Below the pieces are notes generated by a model. That model was given only the letters and a program-made list of their open reading frames with translations, was not told the DNA's origin and ran no database searches. Source: Chloroflexi bacterium bin20 (GTDB lineage: Bacteria; Chloroflexota; Anaerolineae; Aggregatilineales; Phototrophicaceae). From it: a stretch of 64,000 nt of DNA. A program made the position numbers and the translations under genes. Below, piece after piece: positions 47,788-55,827 of this stretch. Position 1 is the stretch's first letter. Every line of letters starts with the position of its first letter. Where the stretch lies: the NCBI GenBank assembly GCA_002238485.1, contig MPMG01000001.1, positions 124,001-188,000 on the forward strand, given 5' to 3'.

Positions 47788-48186
47788 ATGGAAAGCCTGC
47801 TGTATGTAGGCCTGGGCGGGTTTTGCGGCGCAAATGCGCGCTACCTGCTTTCGCTGTGGTTCAACGAGTTTCTAAGTCCGCGCTTCGGGGCTTTTCCTTA
47901 TGGAACGTTGCTGGTGAATGTGCTGGGGTCGCTGGGGCTGGCGGTCTTCGGCGCATGGTTCAGCGCGCGCACGGGCTTGTCGGCGCAGTTGCAGTGGCTC
48001 ATCGGGGTGGGATTCTTCGGCGCCTTCACGACTTTCTCTACCTTCGCCAACGAAAGCATAAACCTGGCGAGCGGCGTCGGCATCGGACAAACGCTGCTCA
48101 ACCTGCTGCTGAATAACGCGGGTTGCCTGTTGGCGGTGGCGCTGGGATTGTGGCTCGGGCAGCGGCTATTCGGCATGGGCGGCTGA
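47788..48186 (+). CDS. crcB: Fluoride ion channel CrcB/Fluc
   Basis: A 132-residue four-span Fluc channel that expels fluoride as a dual-topology dimer. Conserved elements are G-G-F-C-G-A-N-A-R-Y near residue 9, G-T-L-L-V-N-V-L-G-S near 38, and G-F-F-G-A-F-T-T-F-S-T-F near residue 75, which holds the pore-lining Phe and the sodium-site T-T-F-S. A single crcB gene encodes one full homodimer subunit. GGAG lies eight bases before the ATG. It is followed after 4 bp by uppP, so both may be expressed together. Confidence 0.95.
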   Translation: MESLLYVGLGGFCGANARYLLSLWFNEFLSPRFGAFPYGTLLVNVLGSLGLAVFGAWFSARTGLSAQLQWLIGVGFFGAFTTFSTFANESINLASGVGIGQTLLNLLLNNAGCLLAVALGLWLGQRLFGMGG

Positions 48187-48190
48187 GCGC

Positions 48191-49012
48191 ATGGGCGAAG
48201 ATCTGCTGCGAGTGGCTGTCCTGGCCCTGGTCGAGGGCCTAAGCGAGTTTCTGCCTATCTCATCCACCGGTCATCTGATCGTGGGCAAGTCGCTGCTCGG
48301 CTTTGACGCGCTGGGCACAGTCTTTGAAATCGTCATTCAAATCGGCGCGGTCTGTGCGTTGATTCTCTATTATCGCAAATCGCTGCGCGCCCAAGCGGCA
48401 CAATTCCGTGTCAACGCAGAGGTTCGGCGCTTTTGGCAGCTGATCCTGGTCGCCTGCTTGCCTGCGGTAGCGCTGGGGCTGCTCTTGGAAGCGCAGATCG
48501 AAAGCGCCTTGTTTACCCCGCAGGTGGTCGCGCTGGCATTGATCGCAGGGGGAATCGCCTTGCTCTTGGTCGAGCATTTTCTGCGCGGCAGGTCCCTCGG
48601 CGAATCGCGCGCACTGCATTTCGATGAACTTACGATGCGGCAGGCGCTCATTGTCGGCACGGTGCAGGCGCTGGCCTTGATCCCGGGCGTGTCACGATCG
48701 GGCAGTTCGATCGTTGGTGGCTTGCTGGCGGGCTTGAATCGGCGCGCGGCCACCGAATTCTCGTTCTACCTGGCCATCCCGCTGCTTGGCGGCACGACCG
48801 TGTACAAACTCGTCAAGTCTCTGCCATTGTTAGGCGCGGACGAGTTGCTGCTCTTGGCGGTGGGGGCGGCGCTCTCTGGTTTCTTCGCCTGGCTGGCTAT
48901 TGACTGGCTGCTAGGGTATATCTCGCGGCACAGCTTTGCCATATTTGGCGTATATCGCATCGTGGCGGGCGCGTTGATCTTGTTGGCTGTCGCTGGCGAA
49001 GTGATTGTCTAA
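48191..49012 (+). CDS. uppP: Undecaprenyl-diphosphatase
   Basis: A 273-residue integral membrane phosphatase (BacA/UppP) that regenerates undecaprenyl phosphate for peptidoglycan synthesis and confers bacitracin tolerance. The catalytic stretch E-G-L-S-E-F-L-P-I-S-S-T-G-H (E15, E19, H28) and the P-G-V-S-R-S-G-S-S motif near residue 172 are intact, with eight or so hydrophobic segments and normal length. Confidence 0.95.
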   Translation: MGEDLLRVAVLALVEGLSEFLPISSTGHLIVGKSLLGFDALGTVFEIVIQIGAVCALILYYRKSLRAQAAQFRVNAEVRRFWQLILVACLPAVALGLLLEAQIESALFTPQVVALALIAGGIALLLVEHFLRGRSLGESRALHFDELTMRQALIVGTVQALALIPGVSRSGSSIVGGLLAGLNRRAATEFSFYLAIPLLGGTTVYKLVKSLPLLGADELLLLAVGAALSGFFAWLAIDWLLGYISRHSFAIFGVYRIVAGALILLAVAGEVIV

Positions 49013-49072
49013 CCCCCTTGCTCTGCCGATCCTCGCCGCAGAATTGCCATCCAGAGTTTGTGGCAATCTCGT

Positions 49073-49101
49073 TTGTCCGATTCTGCGCTTGACCCTACAA
49101 T
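49073..49101 (+). promoter_or_regulatory. Sigma70-like promoter for the LysM lipoprotein gene
   Basis: TTGTCC (49073-49078), 17-bp spacer, TACAAT (49096-49101), in the 184-bp gap after uppP. The leader to the ATG at 49197 is about 90 nt. Confidence 0.6.
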
Positions 49102-49196
49102 GATGGGCATAGAACTACCTGTTGCCTCTTTGCGCCAGATTGCGGAGGAGTCAGGGTCATCTCGGCAAAGCGTTTTGGATGAGGAGTTGCCAACCG

Positions 49197-50054
49197 ATGG
49201 TACAGTCACGCGCGCGGCTTCTGCTGGTAATTCTATTGGCTGGTTTGCCGCTTTTATTGGCGGCTTGCTTTCGCGATACATCGGAGGCGCTGGTCGAGCA
49301 GCCGGTTGCGCGGGAACTGGCCACGGACACGCCAATTGTGGCAGAAGAACTGGTCGAGCAGCCCACTGCTACTGAAGCGCCAACAACCGAGCAAGAATCT
49401 GTCGATGACTTTGCGCTTTCTGCCACAGCATTGCTCGCACAGCAAACGCAGCCAGCCGAGCTGCCGGTCGAACCATCGACCGCAGCAACCCAGGTGAGTA
49501 TACCGACCTTGGCGCCACTTGTCCGCGCGACCATCCCGCCTGGCGAAGATTGCGTGCACGAGATACGCGTTGGCGATACGCTCTTCCGATTGAGCCTGGC
49601 TTATGGCGTCACTGTTGACGAGATTTCGCGTGCCAGCGGCATCACCAATCCGGATGTGATCGCAGTTGGGCAGAAAGTGACCATACCCAAATGCGGCACA
49701 CTTGGCTTTATCCCGCCCCCGACATCTGTGCCGACAGACAGCCCCGACCCCAACTTGGTCGCGCCGACTGCTATAGTGGAAGAAGAACGCGCGATCGCAG
49801 CGGTGGACGACTCCCGCAGCGCCCTGATCGAGCAGGCACAGGCGGTGCTGCTGAATAACGCCCAAGTCGATGCCAGTTTCAGCGCACAGGCTGCTGGGCC
49901 CCAGGCTTCGGGAAGGACCTACACCGTCCAGCCCAATGACACATTGCTGCTCATCGCCCTGCGCAACAACACCTCGATTGAAGTGCTGGCCGCGCTCAAT
50001 AACATCATCAATATCGACAGCCTGAACGCTGGACAGGTCTTGCAGCTGCCATAA
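49197..50054 (+). CDS. LysM-domain lipoprotein
   Basis: A 285-residue surface lipoprotein. The signal peptide ends in the lipobox L-A-A-C (Cys at residue 24). A Thr/Pro/Glu-rich, low-complexity linker of about 100 residues follows. A LysM repeat at about residues 115-162 (H-E-I-R-V-G-D-T-L-F-R-L-S to V-G-Q-K-V-T-I-P) is followed by a second linker and a second LysM at about 240-285 (Y-T-V-Q-P-N-D-T-L to A-G-Q-V-L-Q-L-P). LysM binds N-acetylglucosamine-containing glycans, so it probably attaches to peptidoglycan. GAGGAG lies 10-12 bases before the ATG; an in-frame ATG at 49179 is less likely. Confidence 0.85.
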   Translation: MVQSRARLLLVILLAGLPLLLAACFRDTSEALVEQPVARELATDTPIVAEELVEQPTATEAPTTEQESVDDFALSATALLAQQTQPAELPVEPSTAATQVSIPTLAPLVRATIPPGEDCVHEIRVGDTLFRLSLAYGVTVDEISRASGITNPDVIAVGQKVTIPKCGTLGFIPPPTSVPTDSPDPNLVAPTAIVEEERAIAAVDDSRSALIEQAQAVLLNNAQVDASFSAQAAGPQASGRTYTVQPNDTLLLIALRNNTSIEVLAALNNIINIDSLNAGQVLQLP

Positions 50055-50079
50055 CCGCGCTGGACACGCTGCGCAAAGC

Positions 50080-50089
50080 AATCTGTGCC
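50080..50089. repeat. Target-site duplication, left copy
   Basis: AATCTGTGCC immediately left of the insertion sequence; identical to the copy at 51335-51344. The 10-bp length is in the range expected of ISAs1-type elements. Confidence 0.9.
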
Positions 50090-50107
50090 CAGGGCAATCG
50101 CATCAAA
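50090..50107. repeat. IS left terminal inverted repeat
   Basis: CAGGGCAATCGCATCAAA, the exact reverse complement of 51317-51334. The transposase stop codon (50103-50105) lies inside it. Confidence 0.93.
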
Positions 50108-51239
50108 TCTGCGAGAGCAGCTTTAGCCGGAAGTTGTCATCGAGCGCGGCGCGATAGCGTTTTTGTCTCAAGCTGCCCTTGGATGTATCCTGTTTCAAGA
50201 TATTCAGGCTGATTTTGCGCAAGGCAATCAGGTTTTCCGCGCTGTTGCCCTTGCGCGCGCGCATCTGATCCTCCTGAAATATCACATCCATCACCCAGTG
50301 CAGACAATTTTCGATCCCCCAGTGCTGCCGTGTGGCGCTCAGCAGTCGCTCTGCGCTGGCTTTCAACGAAGTGATGTAATAGGCTTGGCTTGCTTCGATC
50401 CGACCGGCATGCTGCCGATTGCGCTTGACGCGAACAATCGCGCGCAAGTCCGTCCAACCGCCGCCATGCCCGATGTATTCAGACACCATAGGATCGCTTA
50501 TCATCCAGCACTCGCGCGTTTCAATGCGCCCGTGGCTTTTGTTGACCACTTTGCAGTAGTCATGGTCGGGCCTGTCAAAGCCGTTTGCATCTGCATCATT
50601 GAACCACTGCTTGATATCTTCATGCAGTTGCGGCTGATTGCCTCTGACCGCTAGCAAGTAATCAGCGTTCTTGTTTCTGATCGTTTGGGCGATTGCTTTC
50701 TGGCAACCGATGGCGTCAATCGACACCAGGCAGCCTTTGACGCGCAGCAATTGCAGCAGTTGTGGAATAGCGGTGATTTCGTTCGACTTGTCAGCGACTT
50801 TTTGCTGAGCCAGCGTAATGCCAGTTTCGCTTGCCCATGCGCTCACCACATGAATAGCATCCTTGCCAATCGCCTTGTCATGGCTGCGGCGGGCTGTTTT
50901 GCCATCAATGCTGACCACTTCTCCCTCGATAACGGAAAAGAGCCCTTCAACCCAGCTAACAAAGCCGCGCTGAAACTCCTCCGCATCAATCATGGCAAAG
51001 ATTCTGCCAAAGGTGTCGTGCGAAGGAACGCCGTGTTTCAAGGGCAAGAACTCCCGCAGCCAGGCGATTTTGCTCTTGCCAAAGGTCTCGATTTCTGCCC
51101 AGGTGTTCGCGCCAGCCAAAGTGGCGCAAATCGCGATGATAATCACCTCAGTCAACGGATATCGGCAGCGCCCCTGCACACGCTGGTCCTGCACATGGCT
51201 GAAAGCCTTGCTGATACTTAGGATCGGAACACTCGTCAT
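50103..51239 (-). CDS. ISAs1-family DDE transposase
   Basis: A 378-residue transposase with an intact catalytic triad: D112 in V-S-I-D-G-K-T-A-R, D175 in V-S-I-D-A-I-G-C-Q and E310 in H-W-G-I-E-N-C-L-H-W. The order and spacing match the ISAs1 (IS1548-like, DDE_Tnp_1-associated) group, whose proteins are about 370-390 residues. The ATG follows GAGGAGG; the frame extends 21 codons upstream without a better site. No frameshift or stop is present. The stop codon overlaps the left inverted repeat. Confidence 0.93.
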   Translation of the reverse strand: MTSVPILSISKAFSHVQDQRVQGRCRYPLTEVIIIAICATLAGANTWAEIETFGKSKIAWLREFLPLKHGVPSHDTFGRIFAMIDAEEFQRGFVSWVEGLFSVIEGEVVSIDGKTARRSHDKAIGKDAIHVVSAWASETGITLAQQKVADKSNEITAIPQLLQLLRVKGCLVSIDAIGCQKAIAQTIRNKNADYLLAVRGNQPQLHEDIKQWFNDADANGFDRPDHDYCKVVNKSHGRIETRECWMISDPMVSEYIGHGGGWTDLRAIVRVKRNRQHAGRIEASQAYYITSLKASAERLLSATRQHWGIENCLHWVMDVIFQEDQMRARKGNSAENLIALRKISLNILKQDTSKGSLRQKRYRAALDDNFRLKLLSQI

Positions 51240-51316
51240 CAGATACCTCCTCGCTGGCGTGGAGGCGCAGTATCTAATGACAGTCGATAATTTGCCCTTC
51301 AATACTCAGTGATTAT

Positions 51317-51334
51317 TTTGATGCGATTGCCCTG
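51317..51334. repeat. IS right terminal inverted repeat
   Basis: TTTGATGCGATTGCCCTG, the exact reverse complement of 50090-50107. The region 51240-51316 between it and the transposase start contains the promoter and ribosome-binding site of the transposase. Confidence 0.93.
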
Positions 51335-51344
51335 AATCTGTGCC
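51335..51344. repeat. Target-site duplication, right copy
   Basis: AATCTGTGCC, identical to 50080-50089. The pre-insertion sequence can be rebuilt by removing the element and one copy. Confidence 0.9.
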
Positions 51345-51445
51345 AAGCCACCCTTGTATATTGAAGCCTGGTTGTGCTACGCTGTTCGCCATTCTGTACG
51401 AGTGTGTTGCGCCCACGGGCGTATTTTTATGGAAGGAACGCAAGG

Positions 51446-51790
51446 ATGAGCCAGGAATTGATGCAGGCGCTGGTTGTTGAGAATCACAAGCATCCGCAGA
51501 TTGAATCGGGCGATACGGTCAGAGTCCATGTCCGCATTGTAGAAGGCGCCCGAGAGCGCGTTCAGGTCTTCCAGGGTGTGGTGATCCGCGCGCGCAAAGG
51601 CGGCAACGAAGCAAATTTCACCGTGCGCCGCATCGCCAGCCATGGCATCGGTGTCGAACGTACCTTTTTGCTGCGCAGCCCCCGCATAGAAAAAGTGGAA
51701 ATCTTGCGCCGCGCAAAGGTTCGGCGCGCCCAACTGTATTATCTGCGCGACCGTCGCGGCAAGTCCGCCCGCCTCAAAGAACGCCGCTAG
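51446..51790 (+). CDS. rplS: 50S ribosomal protein L19
   Basis: A 114-residue ribosomal protein L19, complete, located at the 30S-50S interface. Family signature: [13 protein letters not shown] near residue 23, then [26 protein letters not shown] and [13 protein letters not shown]. The ATG follows AAGGAACGCAAGG. A small hairpin with a following T-run (51410-51427) lies in the leader and might attenuate transcription. It stands alone, without the usual rpsP-rimM-trmD neighbours. Confidence 0.96.
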   Translation: MSQELMQALVVENHKHPQIESGDTVRVHVRIVEGARERVQVFQGVVIRARKGGNEANFTVRRIASHGIGVERTFLLRSPRIEKVEILRRAKVRRAQLYYLRDRRGKSARLKERR

Positions 51791-51839
51791 CATTCACCTG
51801 TTATTCGTGCAGCGCCGCTGCGAGATTCTGCCAGCCAAG

Positions 51840-51865
51840 GACTATGGCATCGCCAAGCCATAGTC
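51840..51865 (+). terminator. Hairpin after rplS, possible terminator
   Basis: GACTATGGC (51840-51848) pairs perfectly with GCCATAGTC (51857-51865), 9 bp with an 8-nt loop. No T-run follows, so as an intrinsic terminator it would be weak; it may instead mark the processed 3' end. Confidence 0.4.
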
Positions 51866-51886
51866 GCGTATTGGCGCGCGCATCAT

Positions 51887-51892
51887 TATAAT
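51887..51892 (+). promoter_or_regulatory. Consensus -10 box (TATAAT) upstream of membrane protein gene
   Basis: A perfect TATAAT lies 44 bp before the ATG at 51936, just past the rplS hairpin. No good -35 hexamer sits 16-18 bp upstream, so an activator might be needed. Confidence 0.35.
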
Positions 51893-51935
51893 GCTTCTGG
51901 CAATGCGACAATTCAGGGACGCAGGTCACCTATAG

Positions 51936-53687
51936 ATGCTCGGTCTCATTCAGCCGCTTGGCATGATCATCGCCAGTTGGCTCTGGCTTTTCCTGCTGTT
52001 TAGCGGGCTAGGCATGGCTATGCTGGGCGCGCTGCGGATGAGCGCTTCGTCTGGTCCACAATGGCTGGACAATTTCTGGCTGGGCTGGGCGCTTGTCCTG
52101 TTGATCTTGCAGCTGTGGCATTTTGCCTTTCCCATGAATGACATCATTATGCTCTTGCTGGCGGCTGGCGCGGCTCTGTCCCTGTGGCATTCGCGTGATC
52201 AGCTCCAGTTGAGCGCGTCGCGACTGTGGCAGGACAAGGCATTTTTCTTGCTCTTTGGCGGGTTGGCGCTGTGGTTCGCGAGCCGAAGCATCGAGTTGCC
52301 GGCGGCATTTGATACCGGCTATCGTGATATCCAGGCGGTCATGTGGATTGATGCCTACGCCATCGTGCCAGGCTTGGGCAATCTGTTTGCGTCATTGGCA
52401 TACAACCATCCGACTTACCTTTACAACGCGCTGCTGGACTTCGGACTATTCTCTGGACGGTCCGTGTACATCGCCAGTGGCCTGCTGCTGCTCGCGTATC
52501 TGGCCTATGCCTTGCATGCCGCGATGCAGCTGTGGCGCAATCGCCGTCAGAGTGAGCTTCGCTGGTCCTGCATCTTCGCCATGCTGACCATCCCCTATAT
52601 CCTCCAATACACGGGCGGGCGCAGTGGCATCACCCATTTTTTGACGGATACAGTCGTGGACTTGCTGGGTTTTTTGACGGTCATCTATTGGCTCGACTTC
52701 TTGCAAGACTGGCAGCCGCGCACAAATCGCGACTACCTGCTTCTTCGCCTGGCGGTGATTGTTGCCGTGGGCATCATTGTCAAGCAAACATATATTGTCT
52801 TTGGTCTAGCGATCGCGTCGCTGACGGCGCTGATCTGGCTGCGACGAGGCGGCATGGCGGTCTCGAAACGGCACACAGCGCGCTTGGCATGCGGCTTGTG
52901 CCTGCTGGTGGCGGCTTTTGTGTTGCCCTGGATGGCGCGCGGCGTGGTTACCAGTGGTTACATTGCTTATCCGGTTTCCATCGGCCGAGTCGAATTGGAT
53001 TGGACGATTCCCAGGAATCAGATCGAAACTCGTCAACGGCTGTTGGCCACCAACACCCGTCAACGGGGCAGCGATCCAAATGATGTGCTGGGCTCCTGGG
53101 ATTGGTTCGCTCCCTGGTTGAGACAGCTTGTCGATAATTTTTTCCATACGACGCTGCCGATTGCGATTTCGGCAATTGCGTTGCTGCTGCTGGCTGCCGG
53201 CAAACTGGGCAATCGCTCGGCGTCAAAGTCGGCATTGGGCATGTGGGCGCTGTCGCCCTTGCTGATCATGCTGGTATTCTGGTTTGTCAGCTTCCCCAAT
53301 CCCAAATATGCGCGCTGGCTGTTTTGGAGTTTCGCGGCGTTGTCTGTGCTGCTGGCAATGCTGGAATGGCGGCGAGTCTCCCCGCAGATGCGGGTGCTTG
53401 GCGCGTTCGTGCTATGTGCAATCTGCCTGCTTTATACTGCTTATGTCATCGTTCGACTTGGCAATTTTCCGTTGCCTGCTGGGCCGTCAGACGGCTTCTA
53501 CAGGCGAGAACAGCCACAGGTACGCATCTTCGAAACCGAGAGCGGCTTGCAATTGAATGTTCCCCGTTACAACGGACAATGTTGGGACTTGCCTCTGCCC
53601 TGCACCGACACACCCGACCCCAACGTATATGCCCGCGTGCCCGGTGACCTGAGCGCAGGTTTTGCCTATGCAGCGGGGGACGGTTAG
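51936..53687 (+). CDS. Polytopic membrane protein, possible glycosyltransferase-like (GT-C type)
   Basis: 583 residues with about 11-12 hydrophobic segments. I cannot assign a characterised family. An extracytoplasmic loop after the third or fourth span (with F-D-T-G-Y-R-D-I-Q near residue 122 and Y-N-H-P-T-Y-L-Y-N near 150) and the long hydrophobic plan resemble GT-C glycosyltransferases or O-antigen/oligosaccharide-handling proteins. The last 60 residues form a soluble tail. The short upstream site AGGTCACC is weak. The following small membrane gene overlaps its end or begins within a few bases of it. Confidence 0.6.
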   Translation: MLGLIQPLGMIIASWLWLFLLFSGLGMAMLGALRMSASSGPQWLDNFWLGWALVLLILQLWHFAFPMNDIIMLLLAAGAALSLWHSRDQLQLSASRLWQDKAFFLLFGGLALWFASRSIELPAAFDTGYRDIQAVMWIDAYAIVPGLGNLFASLAYNHPTYLYNALLDFGLFSGRSVYIASGLLLLAYLAYALHAAMQLWRNRRQSELRWSCIFAMLTIPYILQYTGGRSGITHFLTDTVVDLLGFLTVIYWLDFLQDWQPRTNRDYLLLRLAVIVAVGIIVKQTYIVFGLAIASLTALIWLRRGGMAVSKRHTARLACGLCLLVAAFVLPWMARGVVTSGYIAYPVSIGRVELDWTIPRNQIETRQRLLATNTRQRGSDPNDVLGSWDWFAPWLRQLVDNFFHTTLPIAISAIALLLLAAGKLGNRSASKSALGMWALSPLLIMLVFWFVSFPNPKYARWLFWSFAALSVLLAMLEWRRVSPQMRVLGAFVLCAICLLYTAYVIVRLGNFPLPAGPSDGFYRREQPQVRIFETESGLQLNVPRYNGQCWDLPLPCTDTPDPNVYARVPGDLSAGFAYAAGDG

Positions 53688-53691
53688 CGCC

Positions 53692-54162
53692 ATGTCTGGG
53701 TTGCTGGGGCTGATCATGCTTACGGTTTCACTCATGTTCATCCGCGCCTGTCTGGTGACCTTGGGCTATTACAAAGAGCCAATCCTGTCGGCATTCCAGC
53801 GATATGGCGATGAAGTCAGCTTCAGCCCGCTTTTTGAGGCATTCTGCTGGGGAATGACGCTGGCCTATCTCATTTTCGTTTTGGTTGTGCCCTCGTCTTT
53901 CCTGATCCTAATCGGCATCTTTTTTTTCGTGTTTTTTACCATGCTCTATTGGAAAGTTCGTGACAACATCATGAATCATCCGCATATCTTCTTGCGCTTC
54001 CCGCATTGGTATCGCGAAATTGTCGACCACACCACCCGCGAAGAACGACGCAAGCTATCCTATATGTGGTTGGGCTTGCCGCTGCGCACGCGTCTGCTTT
54101 ACAACGCGCAGCACGATGAATTTCGCAAGTGGGTGGAGCTGGTGGTGCTGTCGGTCGCGTGA
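53692..54162 (+). CDS. Small membrane protein of unknown function
   Basis: About 156 residues. The first 20-25 residues and residues about 50-90 are hydrophobic (two to three spans), the latter very Phe/Leu/Ile-rich; the C-terminal 65 residues are charged and basic (T-R-E-E-R-R-K-L-S, R-T-R-L-L-Y-N). No family recognised. An in-frame ATG at 53668 would overlap the upstream gene by 20 bp and is an alternative start. Likely co-transcribed with the polytopic protein. Confidence 0.6.
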   Translation: MSGLLGLIMLTVSLMFIRACLVTLGYYKEPILSAFQRYGDEVSFSPLFEAFCWGMTLAYLIFVLVVPSSFLILIGIFFFVFFTMLYWKVRDNIMNHPHIFLRFPHWYREIVDHTTREERRKLSYMWLGLPLRTRLLYNAQHDEFRKWVELVVLSVA

Positions 54163-54206
54163 GCGCCTTCAAACGAAAACGACCCGCGCAAGGCGAGCCG
54201 CAGCAA

Positions 54207-54278
54207 CTGGGAGACCTGGACTCGAACCAGGAATGGCGGATCCAGAGTCCGCTGTTTTGCCGATTAAACTATCTCCCA
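54207..54278 (-). tRNA. tRNA-Gln (anticodon CUG)
   Basis: A 72-nt cloverleaf on the minus strand. Acceptor TGGGAGA pairs with TCTCCCA with discriminator G; D-stem GTTT/AAAC; anticodon stem GCGGA/TCCGC with loop CTCTGGA (anticodon CTG, reading CAG); T-arm CCTGG with loop TTCGAGT and CCAGG. CCA is not encoded. It lies 43 bp downstream of gltX on the same strand and could be part of its transcript. Confidence 0.95.
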
Positions 54279-54321
54279 CTATGCATACGAGACTACCATG
54301 CTTGCAAATCGCTGACAAGAT

Positions 54322-55815
54322 TTAAGACAGGGTATTTTCCAGCGCAGCCATTGCCAGTTTGACGCGCCGCAAGGACTCGGCTTTGCCCAGGATTTGCATG
54401 GTATCGAATGTCGGTGGCGATACCTTCTGCCCGCTGACAGCTGCGCGCAAGGAGCCGAAGACAGCGCCATTTCGTAGTCCTCGGCTCGCTGCAAAGGCGG
54501 ACATCGCGGCCTGTTGTGCTTCTGGCGAGAAGTTGTCCAGCGCCTCGAGCAACGGCAACGCGCCCCGCAGGATGTCCAATGTGCTTGACGCGTCCATCTT
54601 GCGCTGAATTACGATCTCGGCCGACGGCGCAGCAAAGTCGCTCCAGCTTTCGAAGAAGAATCCAGCCATGCGCAGGACATCGTTCAGCGACTTCAAGCGC
54701 ACTTGCAGCGTGGGCGCAACTTTTCGCAGCAGCGCTTCGTCTACTGCATAGCCAACCGACTCCAACACCGGTTTCAGGCGGCGCGCCAGGTCATTTGCAT
54801 CCACGCGCTGGATCCACTGGCTGTTCAGCCAATCCAGTTTGGCGATAGGGTAGGCGCTGTTAGCTGGGTTGACATCTTGCAGATCGAAGCGCGAAATCGC
54901 TTCTTCTCGTGTGAAGACTTCGCGGTCATCACCGAAATTCCAGCCGATATTCGTCAGGAAATTGACCACCGCCTCGGGCAAATAGCCCGCAGACTGGAAT
55001 TCGTGCACGAGCACGGGCACGCTCTTGCCTTGCGAGTCTGCGAATTGCTGCTTGCGCTTGCTCAGCTTGCCCTTGCCATTGGGGTTGAGCAATACGGGCA
55101 GATGGGCGAATTGCGGCTTTTCCCAGCCAAAGGCATGCCAAATATGCAGGTGCAGCGGGAAAGAAGGCAGCCACTCGACCGCGCGCGTAATGTGCGAGAT
55201 GCGCATGGCGTGGTCATCGACAATGTGCGCCAGGTGATAAGTCGGAAAGCCGTCCGATTTCAGCAGCACGGCATCTTGCAACTGGGCATTGTCGAATGCC
55301 ACTTCGCCGCGGATGCTGTCGATTCCGCTCGTCGTGCCCGCCAGCGGCATTTTGAAGCGGATGACATGCGCCTCGCCTCGTGCTGCCCGCTCGGCAGAGC
55401 GGTCGGCGGGAAAATCACGATAGCGGCGATCGTAGCCCCGGCCGGCTTTGCGCATCTCTGCAAGCTCCTCCGGCGTGGCAAAGCAGCGATAGGCATACCC
55501 CTGTTCAACCAGCCAATTCGCCCAGCCTTGGTACATATCCAGCCGCTGCGACTGCACATAGGGTCCATAATCGCCGCCGATGTGCGGCCCTTCGTCAATA
55601 TCCAAGCCCAGCCAGTCGAAGGATGCCACAATCTGCTCGACCGATCCGCGCACACTGCGTTTTTGATCGGTGTCTTCGATGCGCAAGATGAATTGTCCGC
55701 CATGACGCCGCGCGAAGAGCCAGCCAAAGAGCGCCGAGCGAATGCCGCCGATGTGCTGCGGACCGGTCGGGCTGGGGGCATAACGCGTGCGTATCGGACG
55801 ATCGCGGGTAGGCAA
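54322..55815 (-). CDS. gltX: Glutamyl-tRNA synthetase
   Basis: A 497-residue class I synthetase with the HIGH-type motif P-Q-H-I-G-G near residue 20, I-E-D-T-D-Q after it, and K-L-S-K-R at residues 250-254 as the KMSKS equivalent, normal length. The usual R-G-E-E-W-L substrate loop reads R-A-V-E-W-L. The adjacent tRNA-Gln suggests, but does not prove, a non-discriminating enzyme that also glutamylates tRNA-Gln for GatCAB. It starts 12 bp after rodA. Confidence 0.95.
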   Translation of the reverse strand: MPTRDRPIRTRYAPSPTGPQHIGGIRSALFGWLFARRHGGQFILRIEDTDQKRSVRGSVEQIVASFDWLGLDIDEGPHIGGDYGPYVQSQRLDMYQGWANWLVEQGYAYRCFATPEELAEMRKAGRGYDRRYRDFPADRSAERAARGEAHVIRFKMPLAGTTSGIDSIRGEVAFDNAQLQDAVLLKSDGFPTYHLAHIVDDHAMRISHITRAVEWLPSFPLHLHIWHAFGWEKPQFAHLPVLLNPNGKGKLSKRKQQFADSQGKSVPVLVHEFQSAGYLPEAVVNFLTNIGWNFGDDREVFTREEAISRFDLQDVNPANSAYPIAKLDWLNSQWIQRVDANDLARRLKPVLESVGYAVDEALLRKVAPTLQVRLKSLNDVLRMAGFFFESWSDFAAPSAEIVIQRKMDASSTLDILRGALPLLEALDNFSPEAQQAAMSAFAASRGLRNGAVFGSLRAAVSGQKVSPPTFDTMQILGKAESLRRVKLAMAALENTLS

Positions 55816-55827
55816 GCCAGGTTCTCC

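Larger units (their letters stand above)
50090..51334 (-). mobile_element. Complete insertion sequence, ISAs1 family
   Basis: A 1245-bp element bounded by perfect 18-bp terminal inverted repeats (50090-50107 and 51317-51334, outer sequence CAGGGCAATCGCATCAAA) and flanked by 10-bp direct repeats. It carries one intact transposase on the minus strand. All parts being undamaged suggests recent insertion and probable activity. It separates the LysM lipoprotein gene from rplS without breaking either. Confidence 0.93.
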
